A DNA stretch of 64,000 bases, taken from assembly GCF_008035925.1 (NCBI RefSeq), contig NZ_CP036264.1:7597641-7661640 (forward strand), given 5' to 3'. Positions 45,294 through 54,819 of the stretch are shown here, piece by piece. Positions within the stretch are counted from its first letter, which is position 1. Each line of letters starts with the position of its first letter. The translations under genes were made by a program, and so were the position numbers. Below the pieces are notes generated by a model. The model was not told the DNA's origin and searched no databases. It saw nothing but the letters and a program-made list of their open reading frames with translations. Origin of the DNA: Stieleria maiorica. Lineage in GTDB: Bacteria > Planctomycetota > Planctomycetia > Pirellulales > Pirellulaceae.

Positions 45294-45350
45294 CATGCAG
45301 ATTTGGTGTTTCCTGTCATGTTTTCCCGCCAAAACGAGCTGCCGAACAAG

Positions 45351-46586
45351 ATGCTGAGCGAACAAACGATTCGAATCGTCAAAGAAATCACCCCCCTGGT
45401 CGCCGCCAATGCCGAAACGATCACGCGGCGATTTTACGAGCGGATGTTCCAGGCCAATCCCGAGGTCAAGGCGTTTTTTAATCAATCACACCAACACACC
45501 GGCGGCCAACAGAAGGCGTTGGCCGGGGCGATTTGTGCCTATTTCACGCACATCGACAATCCCGCCGTGCTGATGCCCGCGGTCGAACTGATCGCCCAGA
45601 AACATTGTTCGTTGGGCATCAAAGCCGAACACTATCCGATCGTCGGCAGCAATCTGCTCGCGGCGATCAAAGACGTGATGGGCGACGCGGCGACCGACGA
45701 GATCATCGACGCCGTTGCAGAAGCGTACGGTTTCTTGGCAGACATCTTCATCGGTCGCGAGTCAGCGATCTACCGGCAGCAGCAGGCGGCACCGGGCGGC
45801 TGGAACGGGACACGGACCTTTGTCGTCACCAAGAAAGTCGCCGAAAGTGACGTCGTCACTTCGTTTTATTTAACGCCCGAGGACGCGGGGCCACTGCCGC
45901 CGTTCAAACCCGGTCAGTACATCACGGTTCACATCGATCATCCGCACACACCAACTTCCCCACGCAACTACAGCTTGTCGGATCGTCCCGGTCAACCGCA
46001 CTATCGCATCAGCGTCAAGCGCGAAGAAAGGCTGACTGCCGACGCGCCCGACGGTTTGATCTCCAGCCACCTGCATGACGCAATCGACGAAGGCCACCAC
46101 ATCAAACTCGGACCGCCTTGTGGCGAATTCACGGTGGACCCTGCGGCAGTGGCCCGGCCGGTCGTGTTGCTCGCCGGCGGTATCGGAGTGACGCCGCTGT
46201 TGTCGATGGCGAAGTCGATCGCCCATGCGAATCCCGACGTGCCGATCTACTTCCTGCAAGCGGCGCGCAATAGCCGCGTTCACGCGTTCGCCGACGAACT
46301 CCGCAATCTGGCCGAAGTTGCGTCGAACGTGCAGACCCACGTCGTCTACGATCAGCCGTTGCCGGGGGACGTCGAGGACGGAAGGTGTGATGCGGTCGGA
46401 GTCGTGACGACGGAGTTGCTGCGTGACTGGACGCCGTATGCGGACGCCGAGTTTTATTTCTGCGGACCCAAACCATTCATGCAAAGTATCCACGCGAGCC
46501 TGCGGGAACTCGGTGTCGATGAACACCGCGTGCGTTACGAATTCTTCGGGCCGAAGCAAGAGCTGGATGCCGCAGTCCCCGCGTAA
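45351..46586 (+). CDS. hmp: Flavohaemoglobin (nitric oxide dioxygenase)
   Basis: 411 residues. Converts NO and O2 to nitrate with NADH or NADPH. Starting at ATG 45351 ([12 protein letters not shown]) aligns with E. coli Hmp and puts the haem residues at the same numbers: Tyr29, Gln53 and proximal His85 ([10 protein letters not shown]). The FAD domain follows ([16 protein letters not shown]), then the NAD domain ([26 protein letters not shown]). Upstream in-frame ATGs at 45303 and 45318 are less likely. Divergent from the sirohaem reductase; an NsrR-like site covers its promoter. Confidence 0.93.
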   Translation: MLSEQTIRIVKEITPLVAANAETITRRFYERMFQANPEVKAFFNQSHQHTGGQQKALAGAICAYFTHIDNPAVLMPAVELIAQKHCSLGIKAEHYPIVGSNLLAAIKDVMGDAATDEIIDAVAEAYGFLADIFIGRESAIYRQQQAAPGGWNGTRTFVVTKKVAESDVVTSFYLTPEDAGPLPPFKPGQYITVHIDHPHTPTSPRNYSLSDRPGQPHYRISVKREERLTADAPDGLISSHLHDAIDEGHHIKLGPPCGEFTVDPAAVARPVVLLAGGIGVTPLLSMAKSIAHANPDVPIYFLQAARNSRVHAFADELRNLAEVASNVQTHVVYDQPLPGDVEDGRCDAVGVVTTELLRDWTPYADAEFYFCGPKPFMQSIHASLRELGVDEHRVRYEFFGPKQELDAAVPA

Positions 46587-46628
46587 CACCACCGCGAGTG
46601 ATTGGCCAATTCGATCGCGAAAGGGGGG

Positions 46629-46758
46629 GCGGCCTGTTGATTGAGTGAGCCGACGGCGCTAGCCGCGGGCCTAGCGGTGCCAGCATCACCCTTCGAGGCC
46701 CGTGGCTAGCGCCATCGGCTCACGATCGTTTCGGTTGCGATTATTTCAACAGGCCGCA
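46629..46758. repeat. 26-bp-arm palindromic repeat, copy 2, with outer arms
   Basis: Arms TGAGCCGACGGCGCTAGCCG... (46646-46671) and GGCCCGTGGCTAGCGCCATC... (46697-46722) match copy 1 at 41279. It is wrapped in a further perfect 12-base inverted repeat, GCGGCCTGTTGA (46629-46640) and TCAACAGGCCGC (46747-46758). Located between the convergent hmp and aconitase genes, it could end both transcripts. Confidence 0.8.
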
Positions 46759-46778
46759 TGCACCTCGAAGCCGCACGC

Positions 46779-48710
46779 CTAGATTCTCGATCGCATCCAA
46801 GGGATCAGCCCACCGGCGATCAGCACGTCTTGTTGTCGCTGCGAGAGGCCATGATGGGCAGTCAGGCGAGTTGATCGAGTTTGATTGATGACGGTGACAT
46901 CGATCCCGGCGCGAAGTTGTTTCGCCGGCTGGTCGATCGATAACACGTCATCGGATTGGAAGTGCTCCCGTGCGGATTCGATCGTGAGTGGCAGAATGCC
47001 AAAGTTGATCAGGTTCTGCCAGTGAATTCGTGCAAAACTTTCGGCGATGACCAGTCGTAAGCCGAGAGAGTGTGGAGCGATCGCTGCATGTTCTCGGCTG
47101 GAACCCTGGCCGTAGTTGACACCGCCGACGATCGCGTGCACGCCCTCGTGGGCTTTGGCTCGATCGACGTAGGATGGATCCACGTCGATGTAGGTGTAAT
47201 CGGCGATGCGGGCAATGTTGCTGCGGAACGGCAACACGCGGGCTCCGGCCGGCATGATTTCGTCGGTGGACACGTTGTCGCCGACCGACAGCAGGATCTT
47301 CACCTGCAGCGAATCGGCAAGCGGTTGGAATTCGGGCAGCGACTTGATGTTCGGGCCTTTGACCAAGTCGACCTGTTCTCCAGCAGAAGAGCTCGGCGGT
47401 GGAGTGAACTGATCGGTGTTGATGATCGGCTTATCAGGATCTTCAATTCTGGGATAGCGCCCGTCCATCTCGCGTGGATCGGTGATTTTGCCGGTCAGGG
47501 CCGATGCGGCGGCGGTTTCGGGACTGCACAAATGCACGGCGTCTTCGCGGGTGCCGCTGCGTCCGGGGAAATTGCGGGGGACGGTTCGCAGGCTGATGCG
47601 GTTGGTCGCCGGTGCTTGCCCCATCCCGATGCATCCGTTGCAACCCGCCTGGTGAAGTCGTGCACCGGCCTGCAGCAAGGAAAGCACGTGACCGTCGCGG
47701 GCGAGGTTTTGCAAGATCTGTCGCGAGGTCGGGTTGATGTCCAACGAAACGCCGTCGGCGACGCGGCGTCCGGAGACCATTTCCGCAACGACCGCAAAAT
47801 CACGGTAACCGGGATTGGCACTGGATCCGACGTAGGCTTGATAGATCGGCTTGCCGGCGACTTCGCGAACCGGGACCACGTTCCCAGGACTGGTGGGAAG
47901 CGCGATCAACGGTTCGAGCGTGGACAATTCGATGACGTCTTCGCGATCGTAATGCACCCCCGGTTCGGCAGAGATTTCGATCCAATCCTGCTCACGTCTC
48001 TGGGACCGCAAGAAACGCCGCGTTTGTTCGTCCGAAGGAAACACGCTGGCCGTCGCGCCCAATTCGGCGCCCATGTTGGCGATCACGTGCCGATCCATTG
48101 CCGACAATCCACTGAGCCCCTCGCCGCTGTACTCCAGAATCCAACCCACGCCGCCTTTGACGTCGTGTCGTCGCAACAGCTCCAAGATGATGTCTTTGGC
48201 GCTGACCCAATCGGGCAACTCACCTTCCAAACGCACGTTCCAGACACGCGGCATTTTGACAAACATCGGCTCTCCGGCGATCGCCATTGCGACTTCCAGT
48301 CCGCCCGCCCCGATCGCCAACATACCCAGCGCGCCGGCGGCGCAGGTGTGCGAGTCAGAACCGAGTAGCGTCGCACCGGGCTTGCCGAAACGCTCCTGGT
48401 GAAGCGGGTGGCTGACGCCATTGCCGGGGCGGCTGAACCAAAGTCCGAATCGCTCTGCGGCACTTTCCAAAAAGAGATGGTCGTCCGGGTTTTTATGGTC
48501 TTCTTGCAGCAAGTTGTGATCGACGTATTGAACCGACACGTCCGTTTTCGCGCGGTCCAACCCCATCGCTTCGAGTTCAAGCATGACCAGCGTCCCGGTC
48601 GCGTCCTGTGTCAATGTCTGATCGATTCGCAGTCCGATTTCACTGTCCGGATCCGGCGAACCGGAAACCAAATGGCTTTCAATCAGTTGATGGGTGATGC
48701 TTGAAGCCAT
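46779..48710 (-). CDS. Aconitate hydratase, short type
   Basis: 643 residues; isomerises citrate and isocitrate in the TCA cycle using a [4Fe-4S] cluster. Cluster cysteines are in GSDSHTCAAGALG and AGCNGCIGMG; the swivel domain follows with GDNVSTDEIMPAG, GGVNYGQGSSREHAA and RIHWQNLINFGILPL. The short length and motif spacing match the Aquifex-type aconitases rather than the ~900-residue AcnA. Aconitase clusters are known NO targets, so its position beside hmp is notable but may be chance. A probable transcript with the upstream APH/kinase gene is suggested by the 12-base gap. Confidence 0.92.
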   Translation of the reverse strand: MASSITHQLIESHLVSGSPDPDSEIGLRIDQTLTQDATGTLVMLELEAMGLDRAKTDVSVQYVDHNLLQEDHKNPDDHLFLESAAERFGLWFSRPGNGVSHPLHQERFGKPGATLLGSDSHTCAAGALGMLAIGAGGLEVAMAIAGEPMFVKMPRVWNVRLEGELPDWVSAKDIILELLRRHDVKGGVGWILEYSGEGLSGLSAMDRHVIANMGAELGATASVFPSDEQTRRFLRSQRREQDWIEISAEPGVHYDREDVIELSTLEPLIALPTSPGNVVPVREVAGKPIYQAYVGSSANPGYRDFAVVAEMVSGRRVADGVSLDINPTSRQILQNLARDGHVLSLLQAGARLHQAGCNGCIGMGQAPATNRISLRTVPRNFPGRSGTREDAVHLCSPETAAASALTGKITDPREMDGRYPRIEDPDKPIINTDQFTPPPSSSAGEQVDLVKGPNIKSLPEFQPLADSLQVKILLSVGDNVSTDEIMPAGARVLPFRSNIARIADYTYIDVDPSYVDRAKAHEGVHAIVGGVNYGQGSSREHAAIAPHSLGLRLVIAESFARIHWQNLINFGILPLTIESAREHFQSDDVLSIDQPAKQLRAGIDVTVINQTRSTRLTAHHGLSQRQQDVLIAGGLIPWMRSRI

Positions 48711-48722
48711 GACGCTGCATCC

Positions 48723-50249
48723 TTAGATTATCGCGGTGAGCATCTTGATATTCTCTTCGACGCGGTTTGTGGTGTCGAGCACTATCCCGCGCAGATTTGC
48801 CGGGAAGTCCGCAGACTCGCTGCGCTGCCTGCGATAGATGGTCTGGTCGGCTTCCGAAAACGAATCGCCTTGTCGCTCCCGTCGGCGAATCCGATCGATG
48901 GCGACGTCATCGGGGCAAGCACACGTCACCGTCACCACGTTGCCACCCGCGTCGTGAAGTCGGTCTATCGCTTCTCGCAGCAGTTCGGGGGCCAGAAAGG
49001 TACCATCCAGAACGACCGGGCATCGCGTTTGGAGTTGCTGTTCGCCTTGTCGGAACATTTTCTGATAAACCAAGCGGCGAGATTCAACATCGTAATTCGC
49101 GTTGTCGCCATCGAAACAAGCGCGACGAATCTGATCTGTCGCCAGGTGAGCTGCACCGATCGAATCGGCGATCCGCTCGGCCAGCGTCGTTTTCCCTGTG
49201 CCGCTGAGTCCACGAACGATCAATGCGAGTGGATCGTCGAGGCGACGGGCGTATTGGTCGGCGAGTTTCAGCAACTCCATCGCTCGGTGATGCGCGTTGT
49301 GCTCCGCGTTGCCCGTCGTCTGGTCGGTTCGCAGCGCGGCAACCTTTGCTCTCACGCACGCCCGATAGGTGCGATAGAAGTCGAGTAGTCGTTTGTCCGG
49401 TGAATCATCCAAGTGATCACAGACACGCTTCAACACGCGTTCGCCCAGGTCATGGGCGTTCAAGTGATCGCATGTGGTCGCAAAGAAACACAATTCATCC
49501 GCCGTGTCGACCAATCGAAGTTCGCGGCTGAATTCGATCCCGTCGATCACCACGGGCGGATCGGTCATGTAAACGTGCTCGGCACGCAAATCACCATGGC
49601 CTTCGACGATGTGTCCGTCGGTGACTCGCTTTTTTAGGATCTCGTCACCATGTTGAAACAGAAACTGAAGTTGTGCCGCTTGAACGCGGTGGATCAATTC
49701 ACCGGGTAACTCGTGTCGCCGCGCCACCAGTTCGCCACCATTGTCAACGATGTGTTCGCGGTAGCGGTCCACGTAATTCGGCATTTCCACCGCAGGCAAA
49801 CCGCGGTAGAAGGCACCGAGCATGGACGCGATGTCTTCGGCATGCCGTTTGTCGGACTGGCCAACAAGGACAAGTTGTTTCAGGCATCGGTCTTCGGGCA
49901 ACCGCCGCATTTTAACCAGCCAATCTTCAGCCGGTGCGTCGCCGCCGATCATCCAGCGACCGCAGCGGTGACGACCGATCGACACGACGTCCAGGTAGAC
50001 ATCGGGCGCCAGTCGCCGGTTGAGTTTAACTTCCGCACGGCAGGCCCGTTCCCGATTCTCCAGCGTCGAATAATCCAGAAAGCCGAGGTCCACCGGTTTC
50101 TTCAACTTGTAGACATGCGAATCCGTCAAGAAAACATAGGAGATGTGCGTCTCGATCAACTCCGGCGTCTCGGTCGCTTCAGCGTACGTCTTCGCACCGC
50201 GCAGTGCGTCGACCGGCTGCTGAATCATCGCGGGCGAATCAGACAGCAT
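48723..50249 (-). CDS. Bifunctional APH-like/P-loop kinase protein
   Basis: 508 residues. The N-terminal half is an aminoglycoside phosphotransferase-like kinase fold (YVFLTDSHVYKLKKP, VEGHGDLRAEHVYM, VIDGIEFSRELRLVDTADEL). The C-terminal part is a P-loop kinase with GLSGTGKTT near residue 346 and VVLDGTFLAPELLR, as in gluconate-kinase-like or zeta-toxin-like enzymes. The fusion is a widespread family of unknown substrate. GGGGA eight bases upstream supports ATG 50249. The start overlaps the small membrane-protein gene by 11 bases. Confidence 0.82.
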   Translation of the reverse strand: MLSDSPAMIQQPVDALRGAKTYAEATETPELIETHISYVFLTDSHVYKLKKPVDLGFLDYSTLENRERACRAEVKLNRRLAPDVYLDVVSIGRHRCGRWMIGGDAPAEDWLVKMRRLPEDRCLKQLVLVGQSDKRHAEDIASMLGAFYRGLPAVEMPNYVDRYREHIVDNGGELVARRHELPGELIHRVQAAQLQFLFQHGDEILKKRVTDGHIVEGHGDLRAEHVYMTDPPVVIDGIEFSRELRLVDTADELCFFATTCDHLNAHDLGERVLKRVCDHLDDSPDKRLLDFYRTYRACVRAKVAALRTDQTTGNAEHNAHHRAMELLKLADQYARRLDDPLALIVRGLSGTGKTTLAERIADSIGAAHLATDQIRRACFDGDNANYDVESRRLVYQKMFRQGEQQLQTRCPVVLDGTFLAPELLREAIDRLHDAGGNVVTVTCACPDDVAIDRIRRRERQGDSFSEADQTIYRRQRSESADFPANLRGIVLDTTNRVEENIKMLTAII

Positions 50250-50442
50250 GTTGATCCCCGTTGTCGTCCCAGAAATATTTTGGCCAAAGTAGAGATTGCA
50301 CCGCGCCGGACAGGAATGCGAGTCCGAGTGAGCCGAGTACCGACAGCAGAACGATCGCGAGTGTCAATGTTGATTGAACGATCGTCGCCAAGCTGAGAAC
50401 TGCGTCGACAATGACAAATCCGAATGCGGTCAGTCGTGACAT
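50239..50442 (-). CDS. Small two-helix membrane protein
   Basis: 67 residues with one or two hydrophobic helices (LTAFGFVIVDAVLSLATIVQ, LAIVLLSVLGSLGLAFLSGA) and a short polar tail. It overlaps the next gene's start by 11 bases on the same strand, which favours translation. No family recognised. It could still be a chance frame, as no ribosome-binding site was identified. Confidence 0.45.
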   Translation of the reverse strand: MSRLTAFGFVIVDAVLSLATIVQSTLTLAIVLLSVLGSLGLAFLSGAVQSLLWPKYFWDDNGDQHAV

Positions 50443-50945
50443 CGGAGTCTCCGAAAATAAGACGGTTGCGATTCTTGCCCTTGGAACCAGTCAGGCTACG
50501 TCAATGAACGAGCACGCTGGCTGGTTTTGTGTCAGCTTGGTTTGTCGCCGAGCTCTTTTTTTGTTCACTACCGCCGGGAGGTTTTTTGACACACCGCTTG
50601 CGACGCCGAAGTCGACGATACGCACGATCGCTAGCCCTTGCGGTTTCCTCCGCTGTGGAAGGATGAAATAGGCGGTCGAGCAGTCTCCTATTTGAAGTCA
50701 TCAAACGCGTCGAAACGATGCGTGAATTCAAACCAGACGAAAGCGTCCACCGATGCAAACGATGCGCCGAAGAATTGATTTCGACCTGCACGATCGCCGG
50801 ATTGCACCCGGAGCAGAGGTGCAATCGCTATCATTGTCCATCAGAGGCCCATGAAGTTTGCGTGGGGCGACGAGTGGCTTGTTGCGTTGCAAGGGGATGA
50901 AAGATGTATCCGGCACGGTGGGAAGGATTGTTGAAAGGATCTTCG
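50443..50945. other. Gene-free stretch upstream of the DUF1593 gene
   Basis: About 500 bases with several short frames on both strands, none with a recognisable domain, signal peptide or good start. A U-rich run (CTCTTTTTTTGTTCAC near 50550) lies in it. None of the repeat families was seen. The final bases hold the ribosome-binding region of the next gene. Confidence 0.4.
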
Positions 50946-52019
50946 ATGATGTGCATGACACGACGCGGTGTTCTGATTGTGTTCGGGTTGCTTGTTCTCT
51001 CATTCGATGCGGCCGGTGCCGATGAACGTCCACGACTGGCGGTTTTGACGGACATCGGTGGCGATCCCGACGACACTCAATCACTGGTTCGGTTGATGGT
51101 CTATGCCAACGAATTTGAGATCGAAGCGTTGATCGCCAGCGCATCGGGGACACCGGGCGAATTGAAGCAATCGGTCACACGAACCGATTTGATTCTGGAC
51201 GTTATCGATGCCTATCAGATCGTGCGTCCGAATCTTGCGCGTCACGCCGACCGATGGCCCGAGGCGGAGCAACTGCGGCGGGTCGTCCGGTCGGGCAATC
51301 GTTTTCGTGGGCGAGAGGCGATCGGCCAAGGGCATGACACCGACGGATCCGCGTGGCTGATCGAACGCGTCGACGACGGCACACCTGATCGACCGCTGAA
51401 CATTGCGATCTGGGGTGGCCAAACGGACCTCGCCCAAGCGTTGTGGCGGGTCAAGCACGACCGCGGCGCGGACGGGCTGGCAGCGTTTGTCGCCAAGCTG
51501 CGGGTCTATGACATCGCCGATCAGGACGGAATTGCGTCGTGGATGTGCGAGTCATTTCCGGGCATGCACTACATCCTGAATCGCGCGCCCGAGGGACAAG
51601 ATAAACGCAAGGCGACTTTTCGCGGCATGTATCTGACCGGCGATGAATCCCTGACCAGCCGCGGTTGGATCGATGAGAACGTTCGATCCCGCGGCCCGCT
51701 CGGTGCGCTGTACCCGACGAAAACGTGGACGGCTCCCAATCCACACAGCTGCATGAAGGAAGGTGACACGCCGTCGTGGTTTTTCTTCTTGCCGACCGGA
51801 GGCAATGATCCGGCCGATCCGACCAAGCCGGGTTGGGGCGGCCGCTTCCAACGACAAGCCGACGGATGGTATCGTGATCTGCCGGCGACTGATTCGTTTG
51901 ACCCGCGGTCGACCGTCAGCCGCCACCGGGCCGCATTCCAAATGGATTTTGCCAAACGGATGCGTTGGTGTCTGGCCGATTCGGCCACCGAAGGCGTGCA
52001 GGCCGGCGGTGGCCGATGA
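50946..52019 (+). CDS. Secreted DUF1593 nucleoside-hydrolase-like protein
   Basis: 357 residues with a signal peptide (RRGVLIVFGLLVLSFDAAGA). RLAVLTDIGGDPDDTQSLVR holds the DxGxDPDD metal site of the nucleoside hydrolase fold, and LNIAIWGGQTDLAQALWRVK plus SWFFFLPTGGNDPADPTKPG WGGR fit the DUF1593 family. These enzymes are probably glycan- or ribosyl-hydrolases; the substrate is unknown. ATG 50946 has AAAGGA upstream and begins the signal peptide; ATG 50904 is possible. Confidence 0.78.
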   Translation: MMCMTRRGVLIVFGLLVLSFDAAGADERPRLAVLTDIGGDPDDTQSLVRLMVYANEFEIEALIASASGTPGELKQSVTRTDLILDVIDAYQIVRPNLARHADRWPEAEQLRRVVRSGNRFRGREAIGQGHDTDGSAWLIERVDDGTPDRPLNIAIWGGQTDLAQALWRVKHDRGADGLAAFVAKLRVYDIADQDGIASWMCESFPGMHYILNRAPEGQDKRKATFRGMYLTGDESLTSRGWIDENVRSRGPLGALYPTKTWTAPNPHSCMKEGDTPSWFFFLPTGGNDPADPTKPGWGGRFQRQADGWYRDLPATDSFDPRSTVSRHRAAFQMDFAKRMRWCLADSATEGVQAGGGR

Positions 52020-52039
52020 GCGGCGCTTCGTTTCTCGAT

Positions 52040-53095
52040 TTAGCGAAGCTCGATCACGGTGCCGTCGATTGCGATCGACTTCGCCACCATCAGGATCTGG
52101 TCGTTGGAGCGAACCGGAGTGCCGACGATCGTGATCGTCGACTTCGGAGTGATTCGGGAATCAAACGTCGACACCGGTCCCAAGTCGACCAGCATTCGGG
52201 AACCATCACTTTCGACAATCGCGATGTACTTCGGGCCGTAGTCGAATTGCACCTCTTTCAGGTCGATGACCGTCGCCTCAATCGATTCTTCGAAGCTCCG
52301 ATCGATGCGGAGGACTTGATCGCCGTTGGTGGCCGAATTGGCGACTAGCAGTTGCTTCTCGCCGATCTGTTCGGTCCAGCCAGTGGCCTTGACGTTGGCG
52401 CCGACCGTCAGCCCCAGTTGGTTCGCACGGTCGACCGGTCCCAGGTCGACGCCGTCAACCGATGGCGCCCCGCTGCGGAGATCAAGCTTGGCAATCAGGT
52501 GCTCCTTGCCGCCGACGCGCGACTGTTTCAACGCGACCACTTCGCCTTCGACGGTGACCGATTCCACCGCCCCGACGACGCCGGTTGTGGATGCTTTTGG
52601 ACGCGATTCTTCAATCGGGGAAGTGAGCGTCTGGGTCTCGACGACCGTCGGGTAGGTGTAGGACGGAACGATCGTGTAGTAGTCGTAGAACCACGCGGTC
52701 GCCGGGGCGTTGTTGCGGAAACCGTACCAATCGGATCGTGTCCCCGCTTGCGAGGAGACATCGACATCGAACCGGCCGTCGACCGCAGCGGCGCGATCGC
52801 TGGCGATTTCATTTGCCGCGGCGCGGTTTTCAGCCACCGCCGCGTTGTTCATCGCGCGGGCGGCACGATTGAACGCCCATTGCGGGTCCACACCGTTGCT
52901 GCGAATCCATGGATTAAGTTCTTGCCAAGCCTGCTGCGTAAAGTAGCTGGCCCGTTCCATTCGACGTTCAGCGCGACGTTCCAGTCGGTCGGCCCGTCGT
53001 TCGAGTGCACGTTCGGTTTGAGCGTGGATCGAGCTAGCACCCACCATGGACATGGCTCCGCAAAGAGCCAGCGTGAGAGAGTGAGTCTTAGTCAT
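52040..53095 (-). CDS. Secreted protein with two OB-fold-like domains
   Basis: 351 residues with a signal peptide (LTLALCGAMSMVGASSIHAQ). An Arg/Glu-rich helix (ERALERRADRLERRAERRME) follows, then an Ala/Asn-rich helix. Two beta-barrel-like units come next: VEGEVVALKQSRVGGKEHLI... and IEATVIDLKEVQFDYGPKYI... Each has the G/A-V-V-x-L-K start and LDLGPV/VDLGPV centre, so they look like an internal duplication resembling small OB-fold/DUF5666-like domains. ATG 53095 starts the signal peptide; the frame upstream is non-coding. Function unknown, probably periplasmic. Confidence 0.65.
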   Translation of the reverse strand: MTKTHSLTLALCGAMSMVGASSIHAQTERALERRADRLERRAERRMERASYFTQQAWQELNPWIRSNGVDPQWAFNRAARAMNNAAVAENRAAANEIASDRAAAVDGRFDVDVSSQAGTRSDWYGFRNNAPATAWFYDYYTIVPSYTYPTVVETQTLTSPIEESRPKASTTGVVGAVESVTVEGEVVALKQSRVGGKEHLIAKLDLRSGAPSVDGVDLGPVDRANQLGLTVGANVKATGWTEQIGEKQLLVANSATNGDQVLRIDRSFEESIEATVIDLKEVQFDYGPKYIAIVESDGSRMLVDLGPVSTFDSRITPKSTITIVGTPVRSNDQILMVAKSIAIDGTVIELR

Positions 53096-53580
53096 TTCGT
53101 GGTTACCTGTTGAGGTTGAGTGAGGTAGAAAACAAGGCTCCTCGCGATTTGCAAAACGTGTGCCGATCGCGTGGCACCACAGAGGCCGATGCCGGCAGTT
53201 CGCGGCGGAGATCGAGGGGCCAGCGAGTTTCCACGCCGAAAACCTTGCCGCCGAATCAATGCACGCGGATGGAGTGGCGTTCCATCGGCCAGCGCAGCTG
53301 GTCGTCGCGTGACCATCCTGGATCGCCGGAGAGCGAAACGGGGGCGAGGTTGACGCCGCCCGGCGCTTTCCCCGGGGGCCTCTTGCAGGTAAATCGATTG
53401 CGGCTATGATTCTTGCGATTGATTCGCAATAGCATCTTGCATGCGGATTCACAGCCAGCGACGCGCTCTCTTCTGGACCGCTAGCCAGCCACGCTCGCCC
53501 CGCTCGGGAAACCGTTTTCCGAGCCGGATCCCTTTGTGGGATCCCCCTCGCTGTGCCTGACCCAGATTCGGAGCCCTATT
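53096..53580. other. Divergent leader region before the second DUF1559 gene
   Basis: About 485 bases; promoters of the OB-fold-like gene and the DUF1559 operon lie here. It contains the Fur-like site at 53413 and C-rich sequence near 53370. A frame on the minus strand continuing from the OB-fold gene has no protein-like composition and is rejected. Confidence 0.4.
53413..53433. promoter_or_regulatory. Candidate Fur-like box
   Basis: TTGCGATTGATTCGCAATAGC contains the perfect inverted repeat TTGCGA-N5-TCGCAA and, by eye, agrees at 16 of 21 positions with a commonly cited Fur-box form (TTGCAAATGATTCTCATTT then GC). It lies about 150 bases before the DUF1559-PepSY-DUF2271-DUF4198 genes, whose families often accompany TonB-dependent metal uptake. 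Regulator identity is inference. Confidence 0.4.
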
Positions 53581-54819
53581 ATGCCGTGCTTTCCGGCCCT
53601 CGCATTGATTTCACATCCGGTCGTCCCCGCCCCCCCAGGGGACGGTGGTTCGTTTGGTGATTTGATGTTCGACCGCCCTTCGCGTCGCTCGACTCTCCTG
53701 CCAGCCGCGTTGCTTCAGAGCAAACTCACGCCCGCTTCATCGGACGGAGCAGACACTTCATCGGACGTGGCAGGGCGACCGGGGGCGACGCCGTCACGGA
53801 CGTCCCGTCGACGGCGCGAGGCGTTCACCTTGGTCGAATTGCTGGTCGTGATCGCCATCATCGGCATCCTGGTCGGCCTGCTGTTGCCGGCCGTCCAAGC
53901 GGCCCGCGAGGCGGCGCGGCGGATGTCGTGCAGCAACAACATGAAACAGATCGGACTGGGGCTGCAGAACTATGCCTCGACCTACAAGGGGCGTTTTCCC
54001 AATGCCGGATACAACGGGATTCGCTACCTGAATGATTACTCGCCCCAGGCCAAATTGCTGCCGTTCTTGGAGCAACAGAATCTGATCAATCTGATCGACT
54101 TTGACATCCAGATGGGCCATCCGGGCCGCGATGATCTGCCGCAAAAACTGCACGAAGCGGCCCGCACGGTCGTCCCGACATTCCTGTGCCCGAGTGACCC
54201 CGAAGCGCCCACGCACATGTTGACGATGCCTTCGGGGGCGGAGATTCCGATCGCCGGAACCAATTACGGCATGAATCACGGCAGCGGCATGGATGGAAAC
54301 TTCCACCCTGTCTATGAAGGCGACGGGCTGTGCTGGGCAAACGCCGAAATCCGTTTCGCGTCGATCTTGGACGGCACCAGCAACACGCTGGTGTTCGCCG
54401 AGACGATCCGCGGACCCGGTGGCAACATGTCGGTCTTGCCGAATAACCGCATCACCTCCCAAAGCTATCGCACCGCGATGAATCCGAGCAGCTACTTGGA
54501 CGAAATCGACTCCGACGACTTCGACACGATCTTCAACGCGACGACCGATTGGGATGGTGGCCGGCATGAGTATTGGCTTCGCGGCACCGTGCCCAATGGT
54601 CCGTTGGTGATCGGCCGCATGCCGCCCAACTCCCGCGTTCCCGACTTCACGTATCGTTCCTCCAAGATCAACTCCGCACGTAGTCACCACACCGGCGGCG
54701 TGATGGCGGTGTTTGCCGACGGCAGCGTGCATTTCATCACTGACTCGATCGACCGCGAGATCTGGCATGCGACCTGGACTCGCAAGGGGAATGAAGTGGA
54801 GACGGTGTCGACGCAATGA
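53581..54819 (+). CDS. DUF1559 protein with long N-terminal extension
   Basis: 412 residues from ATG 53581 (ATG 53536 and 53665 are alternatives). The prepilin motif [19 protein letters not shown] is at about 80-98, so about 80 residues rich in Ser, Pro and Arg precede it, unlike the short leader of the DUF1559 protein at 18746. After it come [36 protein letters not shown] and the late [19 protein letters not shown] signature. The start is therefore doubtful. The PepSY gene overlaps its stop by 4 bases, so it belongs to the metal-associated operon. Confidence 0.82.
   Translation: MPCFPALALISHPVVPAPPGDGGSFGDLMFDRPSRRSTLLPAALLQSKLTPASSDGADTSSDVAGRPGATPSRTSRRRREAFTLVELLVVIAIIGILVGLLLPAVQAAREAARRMSCSNNMKQIGLGLQNYASTYKGRFPNAGYNGIRYLNDYSPQAKLLPFLEQQNLINLIDFDIQMGHPGRDDLPQKLHEAARTVVPTFLCPSDPEAPTHMLTMPSGAEIPIAGTNYGMNHGSGMDGNFHPVYEGDGLCWANAEIRFASILDGTSNTLVFAETIRGPGGNMSVLPNNRITSQSYRTAMNPSSYLDEIDSDDFDTIFNATTDWDGGRHEYWLRGTVPNGPLVIGRMPPNSRVPDFTYRSSKINSARSHHTGGVMAVFADGSVHFITDSIDREIWHATWTRKGNEVETVSTQ

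Noticed and set aside
50443-50903. Several short frames upstream of the DUF1593 gene
   Set aside because: No domain, signal peptide or ribosome-binding site, and they overlap on opposite strands.
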